Shown here: in pieces, positions 12,464 to 21,178 of the stretch
Numbering within the stretch: position 1 is the first letter of the stretch
Layout: every line of letters starts with the position of its first letter
Origin: Nitrospinaceae bacterium
GTDB lineage: Bacteria; Nitrospinota; Nitrospinia; Nitrospinales; VA-1
Length of the DNA: 35,595 nt
NCBI GenBank assembly: GCA_029261675.1
Contig: JAJDBA010000142.1
Location: forward strand, 1-35,595
Reading direction: 5' to 3'
Program-made: the position numbers and the translations under genes
The notes under the pieces: generated by a model
Told to the model about the DNA's origin: nothing
The model's input: only the letters and a program-made list of their open reading frames with translations
Databases searched by the model: none

Positions 12464-13926
12464 ACGATCTAAAGTTTTTTGCAAAACATTATTTTCCTCA
12501 TCATCTTACGGAAAATTGTTCAGCAATGCATAAAGAAATGTTCATACATTTTCAGGAACAGATCCTAGAATCAGAACTTTCAGGTAAAGGTAGCAAAGAA
12601 GCATTGGCCGCTCCTCGTGGAAACGCAAAATCAACCATAACATCTTTGATTGTTCCACTTTGGAGCATTGTTGGTTCCAGGAAAAAATTTATCGTCATCA
12701 TTTCTGATACCTCAGAACAAGCAGAAGAATTCCTCGAACAGATCAAAGCAGAACTGGAAGCTAATGAAAGACTGATTGAAGATTTTCCTGAAGCTTGTGG
12801 GTCTGGCCGAACATGGAAGGCTTCGAAACTTGTAACGGGAAATGGAATAGCCGTTCGCTGCTGGGGAAAAAGAAAACGTTTGCGAGGCGCTCGGCATGGA
12901 AACCGCAGACCCGATCTCGTGATCTGCGATGATTTGGAAGATGATGAAAACATTGATTCCCCGGAACAACGAGAAAAAGACAGAAAGTGGTTTTTTAAAG
13001 CGGTCATGAAGATTGGGGGTCGTTATACCGTCTACATTGTTGTTGGAACCGTGCTTCATTACGATTCCCTTCTCTCACGACTATTAGTCCGGCCTGGATG
13101 GCGGGGGAAGAAATGGAAAGCAGTTATTAAATGGTCTTCTTCGAAACTTTGGCAAAAATGGGAGGCATTTTACACCTCACGAACTATTGATGCGGAGAAG
13201 AAAGCGGAACTTTTTTTTAATAAAAATAAAAAGGAAATGTTAAGGGGCACAAAGGTTCTCTGGCCTGAAGGTGAACCTTATTATTATTTGATGACCATGC
13301 GGGTTTCTGATGGTCCTGCATATTTTGATTCTGAAAAACAAAATGAACCCGTAAATCCAGACGACTGTCTCTTTCAAGAGGAATGGTTTCAGTTTATTCC
13401 CGAACCGATCTTGGTAGATCAAAACAGCCGATTTTATTGCGCGGTCGATCCTTCGATGGGTTCTGCTTCCAAAAAAGCAGACCCTTCAGCCATTTTAGTT
13501 GGCGCAGTTAATTCAGATGGCATCATCGATATTATTCAGGCTGATATTCAAAAACGTCACCCCGATTCAATTATGGAAGCGTTATTTAATTATCACAAAC
13601 AATATAGGTTCGAACGGATCGTTATTGAAGAAGTTCAATTTCAACAATTATTTAAAGACCTGGTACTAAAAGAGGGAACTCGGAGAAAACTATACCCACC
13701 TGTGGAAGGGGTGAGACCCATCAACGATAAAACATTGCGGATATCCAAATTACAACCGCATGTAAAAAATGGACTCATTCGGTTTCGTAATAATCAAACC
13801 CTACTTTTGGATCAATTGAAGTATTTCCCAAAGGCTAGCCACGATGATGGGCCCGATGCTTTGGAAATGTTATTCAATTTAATTGCTTCCGGTTTTTCAG
13901 GACCCCGCATCCGTAGAGTGGTTTGA
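12334..13926 (+). CDS. Phage terminase large subunit
   Basis: Walker A-like AAPRGNAKST, Walker B RPDLVICDDLEDDENI, nuclease-type FYCAVDPSMG...DPSAILVGA and late acidic DDGPDALEMLF. Start uncertain, since the first 43 codons overlap the upstream ORF. Confidence 0.92.
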   Translation: MVEISGNRKNKSGRTTEKRIKESLKPFGKRSTEQKERHKEKALNDLKFFAKHYFPHHLTENCSAMHKEMFIHFQEQILESELSGKGSKEALAAPRGNAKSTITSLIVPLWSIVGSRKKFIVIISDTSEQAEEFLEQIKAELEANERLIEDFPEACGSGRTWKASKLVTGNGIAVRCWGKRKRLRGARHGNRRPDLVICDDLEDDENIDSPEQREKDRKWFFKAVMKIGGRYTVYIVVGTVLHYDSLLSRLLVRPGWRGKKWKAVIKWSSSKLWQKWEAFYTSRTIDAEKKAELFFNKNKKEMLRGTKVLWPEGEPYYYLMTMRVSDGPAYFDSEKQNEPVNPDDCLFQEEWFQFIPEPILVDQNSRFYCAVDPSMGSASKKADPSAILVGAVNSDGIIDIIQADIQKRHPDSIMEALFNYHKQYRFERIVIEEVQFQQLFKDLVLKEGTRRKLYPPVEGVRPINDKTLRISKLQPHVKNGLIRFRNNQTLLLDQLKYFPKASHDDGPDALEMLFNLIASGFSGPRIRRVV

Positions 13927-13953
13927 TGTTTTGAGTTTGCGAGTAAAAATTCA

Positions 13954-14157
13954 GTGGAGAAAACTATGAAAAATGCTTGTCAATTTATGGTTCAAGAAAG
14001 TTCTAGACGGAAAATTTGTGTTTTAAAAAATATGGAACCTCCTATGAGAGAATTTGAATTTTGTGACAGCCTGGAAGATCCCTTTATTGAAAAACTGGTT
14101 AAGCAAATTGAGCAAGTGAATCGGTTTCATAATTGTTTTGAGGTAGAAACATTTTAA
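13954..14157 (+). CDS. Hypothetical protein
   Basis: 67 aa ORF between the terminase and spike genes; no recognised domain. Confidence 0.4.
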   Translation: MEKTMKNACQFMVQESSRRKICVLKNMEPPMREFEFCDSLEDPFIEKLVKQIEQVNRFHNCFEVETF

Positions 14158-14330
14158 AAACCAATCTTGCGACAAATAAATCTGCATCTCTTCAGGTTGT
14201 TTAGGATTCTATATTTGTATGAGAAAGTTTAAACCTCCTCTTACTTATTGCAAGTATGGAATTCTTTACAACTACTTTTTTAATTTATAAAAAACGTTTT
14301 AAAAATATCAAAAAAATTGAGGAAAAAAAT

Positions 14331-14627
14331 ATGGCACAAAACGCATTATTAGGATCAAGCCGATGGAGAGATAAGTATTCCCAGCAAGGACTGGAAAGCC
14401 CTCCGGTACATTGGGAGTCGGTTACCCCACATGCTGTGAATGAATTGTCACGGGTATGTCGAGTAATTTATTGCGGTGTTTCCGGTGACTTGGAAGTTCA
14501 AAATATTGAGGGTGAAGTAATTATTTTTAAAAACTGCCCTGCGGGATATGAGGCAAAAGGATTTTGGGTGCGAGTGGGTAGCAACTCATCAGGGTCTTCC
14601 GCTGGCGATTATTTGGCAGGCGAATAA
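14331..14627 (+). CDS. Head-spike-base-like protein (RcGTA rcc01079-like family)
   Basis: VTPHAVNELSRVCRVIYCGVSGDLEVQNIEGEVIIFKNCPAGYEAKGFWVRVGSNSSGSSAGDYLAG follows the pattern of spike-base proteins (xRALYVGxxGDVxVxxxxGxxVxFxxVPAGxxxPVRVxxVxxxGTTAxxIxA). The ORF opens at 14256. Confidence 0.55.
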   Translation: MAQNALLGSSRWRDKYSQQGLESPPVHWESVTPHAVNELSRVCRVIYCGVSGDLEVQNIEGEVIIFKNCPAGYEAKGFWVRVGSNSSGSSAGDYLAGE

Positions 14628-15412
14628 TGATTAAATTTGCAAGCCTGTCGCAAACGGCAACAAGTAGTAGATCTTTATCGGGTTCTCTGATCATTTCCAG
14701 TGATGCCAGAAAAATTTTCAAGGTGGATAAAAATGGGAATGAAATTGCAAACTCTATTCCTGTCAGTGCATTTTCAACAGTCAATCCACCACCCGATGGA
14801 TTGGCGTTAGATCCTTCTGATAATACGTTGTGGATTTCTACCGAACATAATAGCAGTGGCACAGCTAGCGACATTCGCGTATGGAATATTGATTTTGATA
14901 CGGGTTCACCCATCAGTTCATTTGGTGTTAATGAGTTTGATCCTTCTGCGTCTCAAATCGAAGGTATCTGTGTTGATCCCTGGGACTTCACACTTTGGTT
15001 GGTAGCAGATGGTCCGGGTACCATTAATCTCTACCATTTACAGAGAAATGGAGGTTTGATCCAGACTTATAATCTTTTTTCATTTGGTATTACTAGCCCA
15101 CAGGACTTATGTATCGATCCTGTTTTGCAGCGTATTATCATTACCGATAACCAGCAGAACTCTCTTTACTTTTTTGATTTGGGTATTAGTTTGGTCAATT
15201 CGGTAGTGATGGATCAACTGGATCCAATTCCTACTTCCTTGCAAGGTATTTCTTACGACCCGAGCAATGGGTTCTACTGGATAACCTATTATCAGCCTGA
15301 AGACTGGGTTGTATTAGTTGATCGGGAAGGACGACCTCAACATAAATTTTCTAATACAAACTATACAAATATTTCTTATGCCAACCCGACGGGTATAGCG
15401 GTTGGTTTGTGA
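14627..15412 (+). CDS. Beta-propeller (NHL/SdiA-regulated-like) protein, putative capsid spike or adhesin
   Basis: 261 aa with repeated blade-like motifs (DGLALDPSDNTLWISTE; EGICVDPWDFTLWLVAD; QDLCIDPVLQRIIITDN; QGISYDPSNGFYWITYY). Confidence 0.65.
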   Translation: MIKFASLSQTATSSRSLSGSLIISSDARKIFKVDKNGNEIANSIPVSAFSTVNPPPDGLALDPSDNTLWISTEHNSSGTASDIRVWNIDFDTGSPISSFGVNEFDPSASQIEGICVDPWDFTLWLVADGPGTINLYHLQRNGGLIQTYNLFSFGITSPQDLCIDPVLQRIIITDNQQNSLYFFDLGISLVNSVVMDQLDPIPTSLQGISYDPSNGFYWITYYQPEDWVVLVDREGRPQHKFSNTNYTNISYANPTGIAVGL

Positions 15413-15454
15413 AATATTTTTTAAAAGTTTGATAAACCTTTTTCTTTTAAAAAT

Positions 15455-16657
15455 ATGAAATTTTTCGATTGGTTCAAAAGTATCAATAAAAAAGAAAGTG
15501 CCGCTACTCGGGCCATGACTTTATGGGTACCGGGAGGGCAAGGGGTTTCTCCAAAAACAGATTACAGTTCTTTGGCAAAAGAAGGGTTCATGCAAAACAG
15601 TGTACTGTTTTCTTGCGTGAAAGAAATTTCCTCTGCTGTAGCCGGGGTTCCCTGGTTGCTGTTTCGGCGATCTTCAAATGGAGAACGCCGTGAAGTCTTA
15701 CAACATCCCTTGCTTGACTTGATTGAGCGGCCTAATCCTCTGCAGGGAAAATTTGAATGGATCGAATCTGCTGCCAGTTTTCTTTATTTATCCGGGAATG
15801 CCTATTTGGAATCTGTTGGCTCTGGAGACCGTTCTGGCATGCCAAAAGAACTTTATGTTTTGCGGCCTGATCGTATGCGTGTTGTTCCTGATCCGATTCA
15901 TTTTGTGGGTGGATATGAATATACCGTTTCGGGACGCAAGGTTAAGTTTTCCTCCGATAAAATTCTTCATCTCAAACTGTTTCATCCGCTGGATGATTGG
16001 TATGGCTTGTCTCCGGTGCAGGTAGCGTCTTTGGCGATTGATAAATTAAACAGTGGCGATAAATGGAATTCTTCATTATTGCAGAATGCGGCGGTTCCTT
16101 CAGGCGCATTGACTTGTAAGCAGCGTTTAACGGATGAACAATTTGAACGGTTGAAAACCGAAATGCGGCGGCAGATTCAAGGGGTTAACAATGCCCGTGA
16201 ACCGTTGTTATTAGAACAGGATCTTGAATGGAGGGAACTTGGAATTTCCCCAAAGGATATGGATTGGATTGAAGGTTTGAAGATGAGCGCCTTACAAGTT
16301 GCGCAGGTTTATAACGTACCGCCAGAGCTGATTGGCTTGAGTCCGGCGACTTACCAAAACCGTAAAGAAGCTCGTAAGGCGTTGTACACCGAGGTTATTT
16401 GTCCGTTTCTAAATCGTTTTCGGGATGCACTTAATAACTGGCTGGTGCCTCATTTTGGTGAAAACCTTTTACTGGATTACAACAAAGACGGTATAGAAGC
16501 TTTATCTGAAGACCAGGAGGCGTTGTGGAATAGAGTCAATCAGAGCGAGTTTTTAACGTTAAATGAAAAACGCCGTATGGTCGGTTTCGATGATGTTGCT
16601 GGTGGTGATCAGATTTCGCTGCGTTCACAAAATAATTTTAATACTGAAGGTGAATGA
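15455..16657 (+). CDS. HK97-type phage portal protein
   Basis: 400 aa. VKEISSAVAGVPWLLFRR, HPLLDLIERPNP, DDWYGLSPVQVASLAID, VAQVYNVPPELIGL, LNEKRRMVGFDDVAGGDQ. Confidence 0.95.
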   Translation: MKFFDWFKSINKKESAATRAMTLWVPGGQGVSPKTDYSSLAKEGFMQNSVLFSCVKEISSAVAGVPWLLFRRSSNGERREVLQHPLLDLIERPNPLQGKFEWIESAASFLYLSGNAYLESVGSGDRSGMPKELYVLRPDRMRVVPDPIHFVGGYEYTVSGRKVKFSSDKILHLKLFHPLDDWYGLSPVQVASLAIDKLNSGDKWNSSLLQNAAVPSGALTCKQRLTDEQFERLKTEMRRQIQGVNNAREPLLLEQDLEWRELGISPKDMDWIEGLKMSALQVAQVYNVPPELIGLSPATYQNRKEARKALYTEVICPFLNRFRDALNNWLVPHFGENLLLDYNKDGIEALSEDQEALWNRVNQSEFLTLNEKRRMVGFDDVAGGDQISLRSQNNFNTEGE

Positions 16658-16660
16658 TCT

Positions 16661-17335
16661 ATGAAAGAGATTAAATCGTTTCCATTCAAAATGGACGCTA
16701 TTAATGATGCTGGAGAGTTTTGTGGTTATGCTTCCACATTTGGGTCTATCGATCTGGGTGGTGACGTGGTGGAAAAAGGCGCTTATAAAAAAACACTGAT
16801 TGAGAGTAAAGGGCGATTCCCGATTCTCGACCACCACGATCCCACCCGTCAAATTGGTTGGAATGTTGAAGCGCATGAAGATGAACGTGGGTTATTTGTT
16901 CGCGGGTTACTCGATCTCAATGTTACTGCCGCACGCGAACGTCATAGTTTGATGAAGATGGCGCAAAGTATTGGCGGAAAAACTGGACTCTCTATTGGCT
17001 TTCGAGTCATTAAAGAAGAGGCAGATCGTAGTCGTCCAGAAATCCGTCGATTGAAGGAAGTTCAATTAATGGAATACAGCGTTGTCACATTTCCGATGAA
17101 CCAGCAGGCAGGGATCATCAGTGTGAAATCCAAAGAAGAAATGATCGGCCAGTTTTTGAAAAATGCTGTAGGAATGGATCCCCGGCAGACCCGATTAGTG
17201 ATCCGCAATTTAAAATCACTCCTTAAAAAAGAGCCGGGTAAACCCCACTCATGGACAAAAGGAGCCGATTATCAGGATGCCAGAATGCTTCGGCGCTCTC
17301 TGCGCCAACTATTGAATGCCGTAAAAGAGGCATAA
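16661..17335 (+). CDS. HK97-type prohead protease
   Basis: GYASTFGSIDLGGDVVEKGAYKKTL, PILDHHDPTRQIGW, GLSIGFRVIKEE, EYSVVTFPMNQQAGI: peptidase U35/S78 signatures. Confidence 0.95.
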   Translation: MKEIKSFPFKMDAINDAGEFCGYASTFGSIDLGGDVVEKGAYKKTLIESKGRFPILDHHDPTRQIGWNVEAHEDERGLFVRGLLDLNVTAARERHSLMKMAQSIGGKTGLSIGFRVIKEEADRSRPEIRRLKEVQLMEYSVVTFPMNQQAGIISVKSKEEMIGQFLKNAVGMDPRQTRLVIRNLKSLLKKEPGKPHSWTKGADYQDARMLRRSLRQLLNAVKEA

Positions 17336-17457
17336 TCTACTAAAAACAACTAATTTTGCCCTCGTTTGTCCCCAAAAAATATTGAAAAGGTTCCTTATTA
17401 TATAGGGATTATTCATGGGGGTCAAACGGGGGGTTTCTTTTTGAAGGAGAATGAATT

Positions 17458-18654
17458 ATGGAAGAGATCAAACAGCTTGTGGAAGAGCTCAATCAAGCCT
17501 TTCTGGAGCACAAAACCAAAAATGACCAACGGTTATCTGAAATTCAGAAAAAGGGGTATGCCGACCCGGTTCTGGAGGAACAGGTAGATTGCATTGCAAA
17601 GGAAATCCAGAGCCTTACCGAGGTTAAAGAACGTATTGAGAAAGTTGAAACGAAACTGAATCGTCCTGGAATGGGCCTAGGGGAAAATGAAAAATACGAC
17701 CCTCATTCACAAGCAAGAAAACAAGCTGTGGTGCATTACTTGCGAAAAGGGGAAGGGTTATTGTCGGCTGAAGAGGTCAAGCTTCTTTCTTCAGACAGCG
17801 ACCCGGATGGGGGTTACTGGATGACTCCAGACATTTCTGAGCATGCAGTACAGAAAGTTTTTGAAACTTCTCCTATGCGCAACCTGGCAACGGTGGAAAC
17901 GATATCTACCGATGCTTTGGAAATTCCTGAAGATCTTAACGAAGCGGACAGTGGTTGGACGAGTGAACGTGCGTCTCGGCCTGAAACCAATACGCCGCAG
18001 ATCGGTGTACGTCGAATTCCTGTTCATGAACTTTATGCAATGCCGAAAGCAACACAAACATTGCTAGACGATTCACGCATCGATGTTGAAATGTGGTTAT
18101 CGATGAAGATTGCCGACAAAATGTCGCGCATCGAAAACGCTTCGTTTATCAACGGTGATGGAACAGGAAAGCCACGAGGTATTCTTACCTACACGGCAGG
18201 TATGACAAATCCGGGTGAAGTACAGCAAATCAATAGCGGTAATGCCAGCTCATTGACTGCTGATGGACTACGCACGCTCTTCTATGCTTTGAAAAGTCCA
18301 TACATCCCTAATGCAAAATGGTTGATGTCGCGTAGTGCTATTGAAGAAGTTTCTAAGCTGAAAGATTCCAGCGGTTCTTATATCTGGCAGCCGGGATTTC
18401 AAGAAGGTGAACCGCAAACCTTGCTCGGTCATGCAATTGAACGTATGGAAGATATGCCACAAGTTGCAGCTAATTCCCTGTCGGTTGCATTTGGTGATTT
18501 CAGTCAAGCTTATACCATCGTTGATCGTATGGGCCTGCGTGTGCTTCGCGATCCATTCAGCTCGAAACCGTTCGTTTTGTTTTACACAACTAAACGCACC
18601 GGTGGAGATGTGACGAATTTCGAAGCCTTCGCTATCCAAAAAACCGCCGCATAA
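17458..18654 (+). CDS. HK97-fold major capsid protein
   Basis: N-terminal coiled-coil delta-like domain, then DPDGGYWMTPDISEHAVQKVFETSPMRNLATVETIS, INGDGTGKPRGIL, LLGHAIERMEDMPQ, AFGDFSQAYTIVDRMGLRVLRDPFSSKPFVLFYTTKRTGGDV. Confidence 0.96.
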   Translation: MEEIKQLVEELNQAFLEHKTKNDQRLSEIQKKGYADPVLEEQVDCIAKEIQSLTEVKERIEKVETKLNRPGMGLGENEKYDPHSQARKQAVVHYLRKGEGLLSAEEVKLLSSDSDPDGGYWMTPDISEHAVQKVFETSPMRNLATVETISTDALEIPEDLNEADSGWTSERASRPETNTPQIGVRRIPVHELYAMPKATQTLLDDSRIDVEMWLSMKIADKMSRIENASFINGDGTGKPRGILTYTAGMTNPGEVQQINSGNASSLTADGLRTLFYALKSPYIPNAKWLMSRSAIEEVSKLKDSSGSYIWQPGFQEGEPQTLLGHAIERMEDMPQVAANSLSVAFGDFSQAYTIVDRMGLRVLRDPFSSKPFVLFYTTKRTGGDVTNFEAFAIQKTAA

Positions 18655-18687
18655 GTGGCTATCCACCAATGGCAATAGAAAGCAACG

Positions 18688-18758
18688 CCCCCCCAACCTC
18701 CCCTTATCAGGGGAGGGGTTTTAAAAACTTCCCCCTGATAAGGGGGATTGAGGGAGTT
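18688..18758. repeat. Imperfect long palindromic intergenic repeat
   Basis: CCCCCCCAACCTCCCCTTATCAGGGGAGGGGTTTTAAAAACTTCCCCCTGATAAGGGGGATTGAGGGAGTT; the arms are imperfect reverse complements. Confidence 0.8.
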
Positions 18759-18788
18759 ACTGATTAAAAAATATTTTCGGAGAAACAA

Positions 18789-19168
18789 ATGAGAGATATT
18801 AAAAATAATTTTGATGCGGTCAATTCTATTGATCCTGATGATTACACGGCTGATGTAAATGGAGCGGGGATAGACCTCCGCGCATTTGACGGATCGGCCG
18901 TGGTGTTCAGTGTTGGTACTGTCACCGATGGAACACATACACCGAAGATTCAGGAGTCGGATGACAATTCGAACTGGAATGATGTAAATGCAAGCGATCA
19001 AGAAGGTTCATTGGTTGATTTGGCCTCTGACACCAATCAACGGGTTGGATACAAAGGCAGCAAACGCGCTACCTTCGCTCTGTTTTGACCATTGCGGGTG
19101 CTACCACAGGTGCCCAGGTAGCGGCGTTGGTGGTTCGCGGAATTCCACATCATGTTCCTGTTATTTGA
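18789..19168 (+). pseudogene. Phage head/tail protein with an apparent frameshift near 19065-19070
   Basis: Frame 0 ends ...GYKGSKRATFALF* (19088). The alternate frame from 19070 reads YLRSVLTIAGATTGAQVAALVVRGIPHHVPVI* to 19168, the C-terminus expected for such proteins. Junction is AAACGCGCTAC. Confidence 0.7.
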
Positions 19169-19228
19169 TCCTACATTTTCTCTTTTCCGGTTTTCCGGGA
19201 AAGGGTGAAATCTTTCTGGGAAAAAATT

Positions 19229-19438
19229 ATGAAAATTAAAATGCTCAAAACCCGGCAGGGATCTCCCGATGGTATTTCGGTTGTTACCTATTGCGCTGAT
19301 GACGTTGTTGATATTCCCGATGAACTTGCAATAGTTTTTCTTCGCAAACGCTGGGCCAAGAAAAATGAAACCAAAAACTTGTGCAAGGCTCCAGAAAATA
19401 AGAGAGCCAAAACTCGAAAAAAAACGGTTAAAAAATAA
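19229..19438 (+). CDS. Small hypothetical phage protein
   Basis: MKIKMLKTRQGSPDGISVVTYCADDVVDIPDELAIVFLRKRWAKK with a basic tail. Position fits a small head-completion accessory gene. Confidence 0.5.
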   Translation: MKIKMLKTRQGSPDGISVVTYCADDVVDIPDELAIVFLRKRWAKKNETKNLCKAPENKRAKTRKKTVKK

Positions 19439-20073
19439 TGGCCTTAAAAATAAAAACGCCTCCTCTTATAGAACCGGTTACCCTTGCTGAAGTCAAAAGC
19501 CTGCTGCGTATTGATGATGGTGACGATGATACTTTGATTTCTTCAATGATTACGGCAATTCGTCAACGAGCTGAGGAATGGACGCGCAGATCTTTTTTAA
19601 CGCAAACCTGGACGCTTTGGTTAGATGAATTTTCTTTCCGGCCTGGGAATACGCTAAACAAATTGAATGGGCGGGTCATTATCATTCCTCGACCTCCTAT
19701 GCAGTCGGTTGTTCATATAAAGACCTACGATAGTGATAATTCCACGGCAACTTTTGATGCCAGTGACTATTTTGTCGACACTGCACCTTCTCCGGGAAGG
19801 GTCGCCTTGAATGACAACAGTTCCTGGCCTACTTCGCTGAGAAAATTCAGCGCGGTTGAAGTCGAATTCATTGCAGGTTATGGATCGACTGCCAGTGATG
19901 TGCCTGAAGGAATCAAACAAGGTATGTTGCAATGGATAAAACTGTTGTTTGCTAATAAATCAAAACTGTATGAATCGGATGAATCGACTCTAGGGTTATT
20001 AGAGATGAACCAAATACCGATTCCACCTTTGGTGATGATGCTTTGGGAACCTTATAGGTTGGTACAACTTTAA
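19438..20073 (+). CDS. Head-tail connector (gp6-like)
   Basis: PPLIEPVTLAEVKSLLRIDDGDDDTLISSMITAIRQRAEEWTRRSFLTQTW is a classic connector N-terminus. Confidence 0.9.
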   Translation: MALKIKTPPLIEPVTLAEVKSLLRIDDGDDDTLISSMITAIRQRAEEWTRRSFLTQTWTLWLDEFSFRPGNTLNKLNGRVIIIPRPPMQSVVHIKTYDSDNSTATFDASDYFVDTAPSPGRVALNDNSSWPTSLRKFSAVEVEFIAGYGSTASDVPEGIKQGMLQWIKLLFANKSKLYESDESTLGLLEMNQIPIPPLVMMLWEPYRLVQL

Positions 20074-20093
20074 TATTTTAACTGGATTCAAAT

Positions 20094-20567
20094 ATGTCCC
20101 TCTCCATTGAGTTTGACTCGTTTGAAAAAATTAAAAAGCTGTTTAAAAATCTGTCACTGGGGATGAAAAATGTGGCAAGCGAAACAGGTCGCCAGCTTAC
20201 CAATGAGGCCGAACATTTTGCAAAAGATCGAGTTCGTTCTCCCAGTCGTAAACCTGGAAGAGGGAGTGGGGCATATTTTCAGTCCATTCAATCCAGCTTT
20301 AAAGACGATCGAGTTTCTTTTACTGGTAATTTGAAAAGCGACTCTCCCATTGCTGGAATTATTGAGTTTGGCAGCCAGCCTCATATCATTCGTCCAAAAA
20401 ATAATAAACTTTTGTTCTGGTCGGGGGCCAGGCATCCGGTGAAGGAAGTGAAGCATCCGGGAACGCCAGCCTTTAGGGTTTTGGGAGATGCAGTAGAAGA
20501 AGCCTCGTTACAAACAGGTGAAATATTTGAAAAAGCTCTTAAAAAACAATTTGGAGACAATCGGTGA
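20094..20567 (+). CDS. HK97 gp10-like head-tail joining protein
   Basis: 157 aa. AGIIEFGSQPHIIRPKNNKLLFW...VKHPGTPAFRVLGDAVEEA is the gp10 family pattern. Confidence 0.85.
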   Translation: MSLSIEFDSFEKIKKLFKNLSLGMKNVASETGRQLTNEAEHFAKDRVRSPSRKPGRGSGAYFQSIQSSFKDDRVSFTGNLKSDSPIAGIIEFGSQPHIIRPKNNKLLFWSGARHPVKEVKHPGTPAFRVLGDAVEEASLQTGEIFEKALKKQFGDNR

Positions 20568-21034
20568 CCGATTATACGGCTTTGGGTAACGCCATTAAAA
20601 CGACTTTGCAAAACGATATCTGGATAGGGAACAACGTTCAAACGATTGAAACCCATAAACGCGGATTTTCGATTCAGGATGAAAAAGATGCGCGGTTTTT
20701 TTCCACAGATGATCTTCCGGCCATTGCCATTGTTCCTAATTCAGAAGGCAAACAGCAGGAATTGCAAACGACAAATGAAATAAGAGAAACCGTTCCTGCG
20801 CAGGTAGTGGCGGTGACACGGCAACGCAACGCACAATCGGGTATAACTGCCCATCATACATTTCTTCAGAATATTGAACGGGTTTTGGAAAAACAAAAAA
20901 CCTCTGTCAATAATCTGGGCATTGATGCTTTTGTTCAAAGTGTCAACACCACTGAGGAACAATTTAAAAAAGGGGAATATTATTATTTTATTTCTACTTC
21001 TATCGCACAAATAGAACTGACCACTTCTTTCTAA
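20564..21034 (+). CDS. Phage tail terminator/completion-like protein
   Basis: 156 aa between the gp10-like and tail tube genes, with a 4-bp overlap with the upstream gene. Confidence 0.6.
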   Translation: MTDYTALGNAIKTTLQNDIWIGNNVQTIETHKRGFSIQDEKDARFFSTDDLPAIAIVPNSEGKQQELQTTNEIRETVPAQVVAVTRQRNAQSGITAHHTFLQNIERVLEKQKTSVNNLGIDAFVQSVNTTEEQFKKGEYYYFISTSIAQIELTTSF

Positions 21035-21090
21035 CCCCACAAAGTGGGGTTAATTTCCCGTGGCTTGCCACGTCTGTTAAATAAAAATAT
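21032..21090 (-). repeat. Dispersed palindrome-rich repeat, copy 1 (inverted relative to 26783-26842)
   Basis: Reverse complement ATATTTTTATTTAACAGACGTGGCAAGCCACGGGAAATTAACCCCACTTTGTGGGGTTAG matches copy 2 at roughly 50 of 60 positions by eye. Confidence 0.8.
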
Positions 21091-21178
21091 TTTTGGGATA
21101 CCCCGTCTACTCGTGGCGGGGTTGTTCAATAATAAAAATTGCAAGGGCGCTCTACTCTTGCGGCTTGAGGAAAATTTT

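Noticed and set aside
12552-13059. Minus-strand ORFs opposite terminase, portal, capsid and hub genes (e.g. 12552-13007, 12712-13059, 17791-18057, 18268-18696)
   Set aside because: Opposite strand of confidently assigned structural genes; composition consistent with shadows.
18582-19001. Minus-strand ORF 18582-19001
   Set aside because: It reads through the palindromic repeat and antisense to the capsid end and the next gene; not a believable protein.
18988-19239. ORF 18988-19239 on the plus strand
   Set aside because: Third reading frame across the frameshifted gene; the frame giving YLRSVLTIAGATTGAQ is the convincing continuation.
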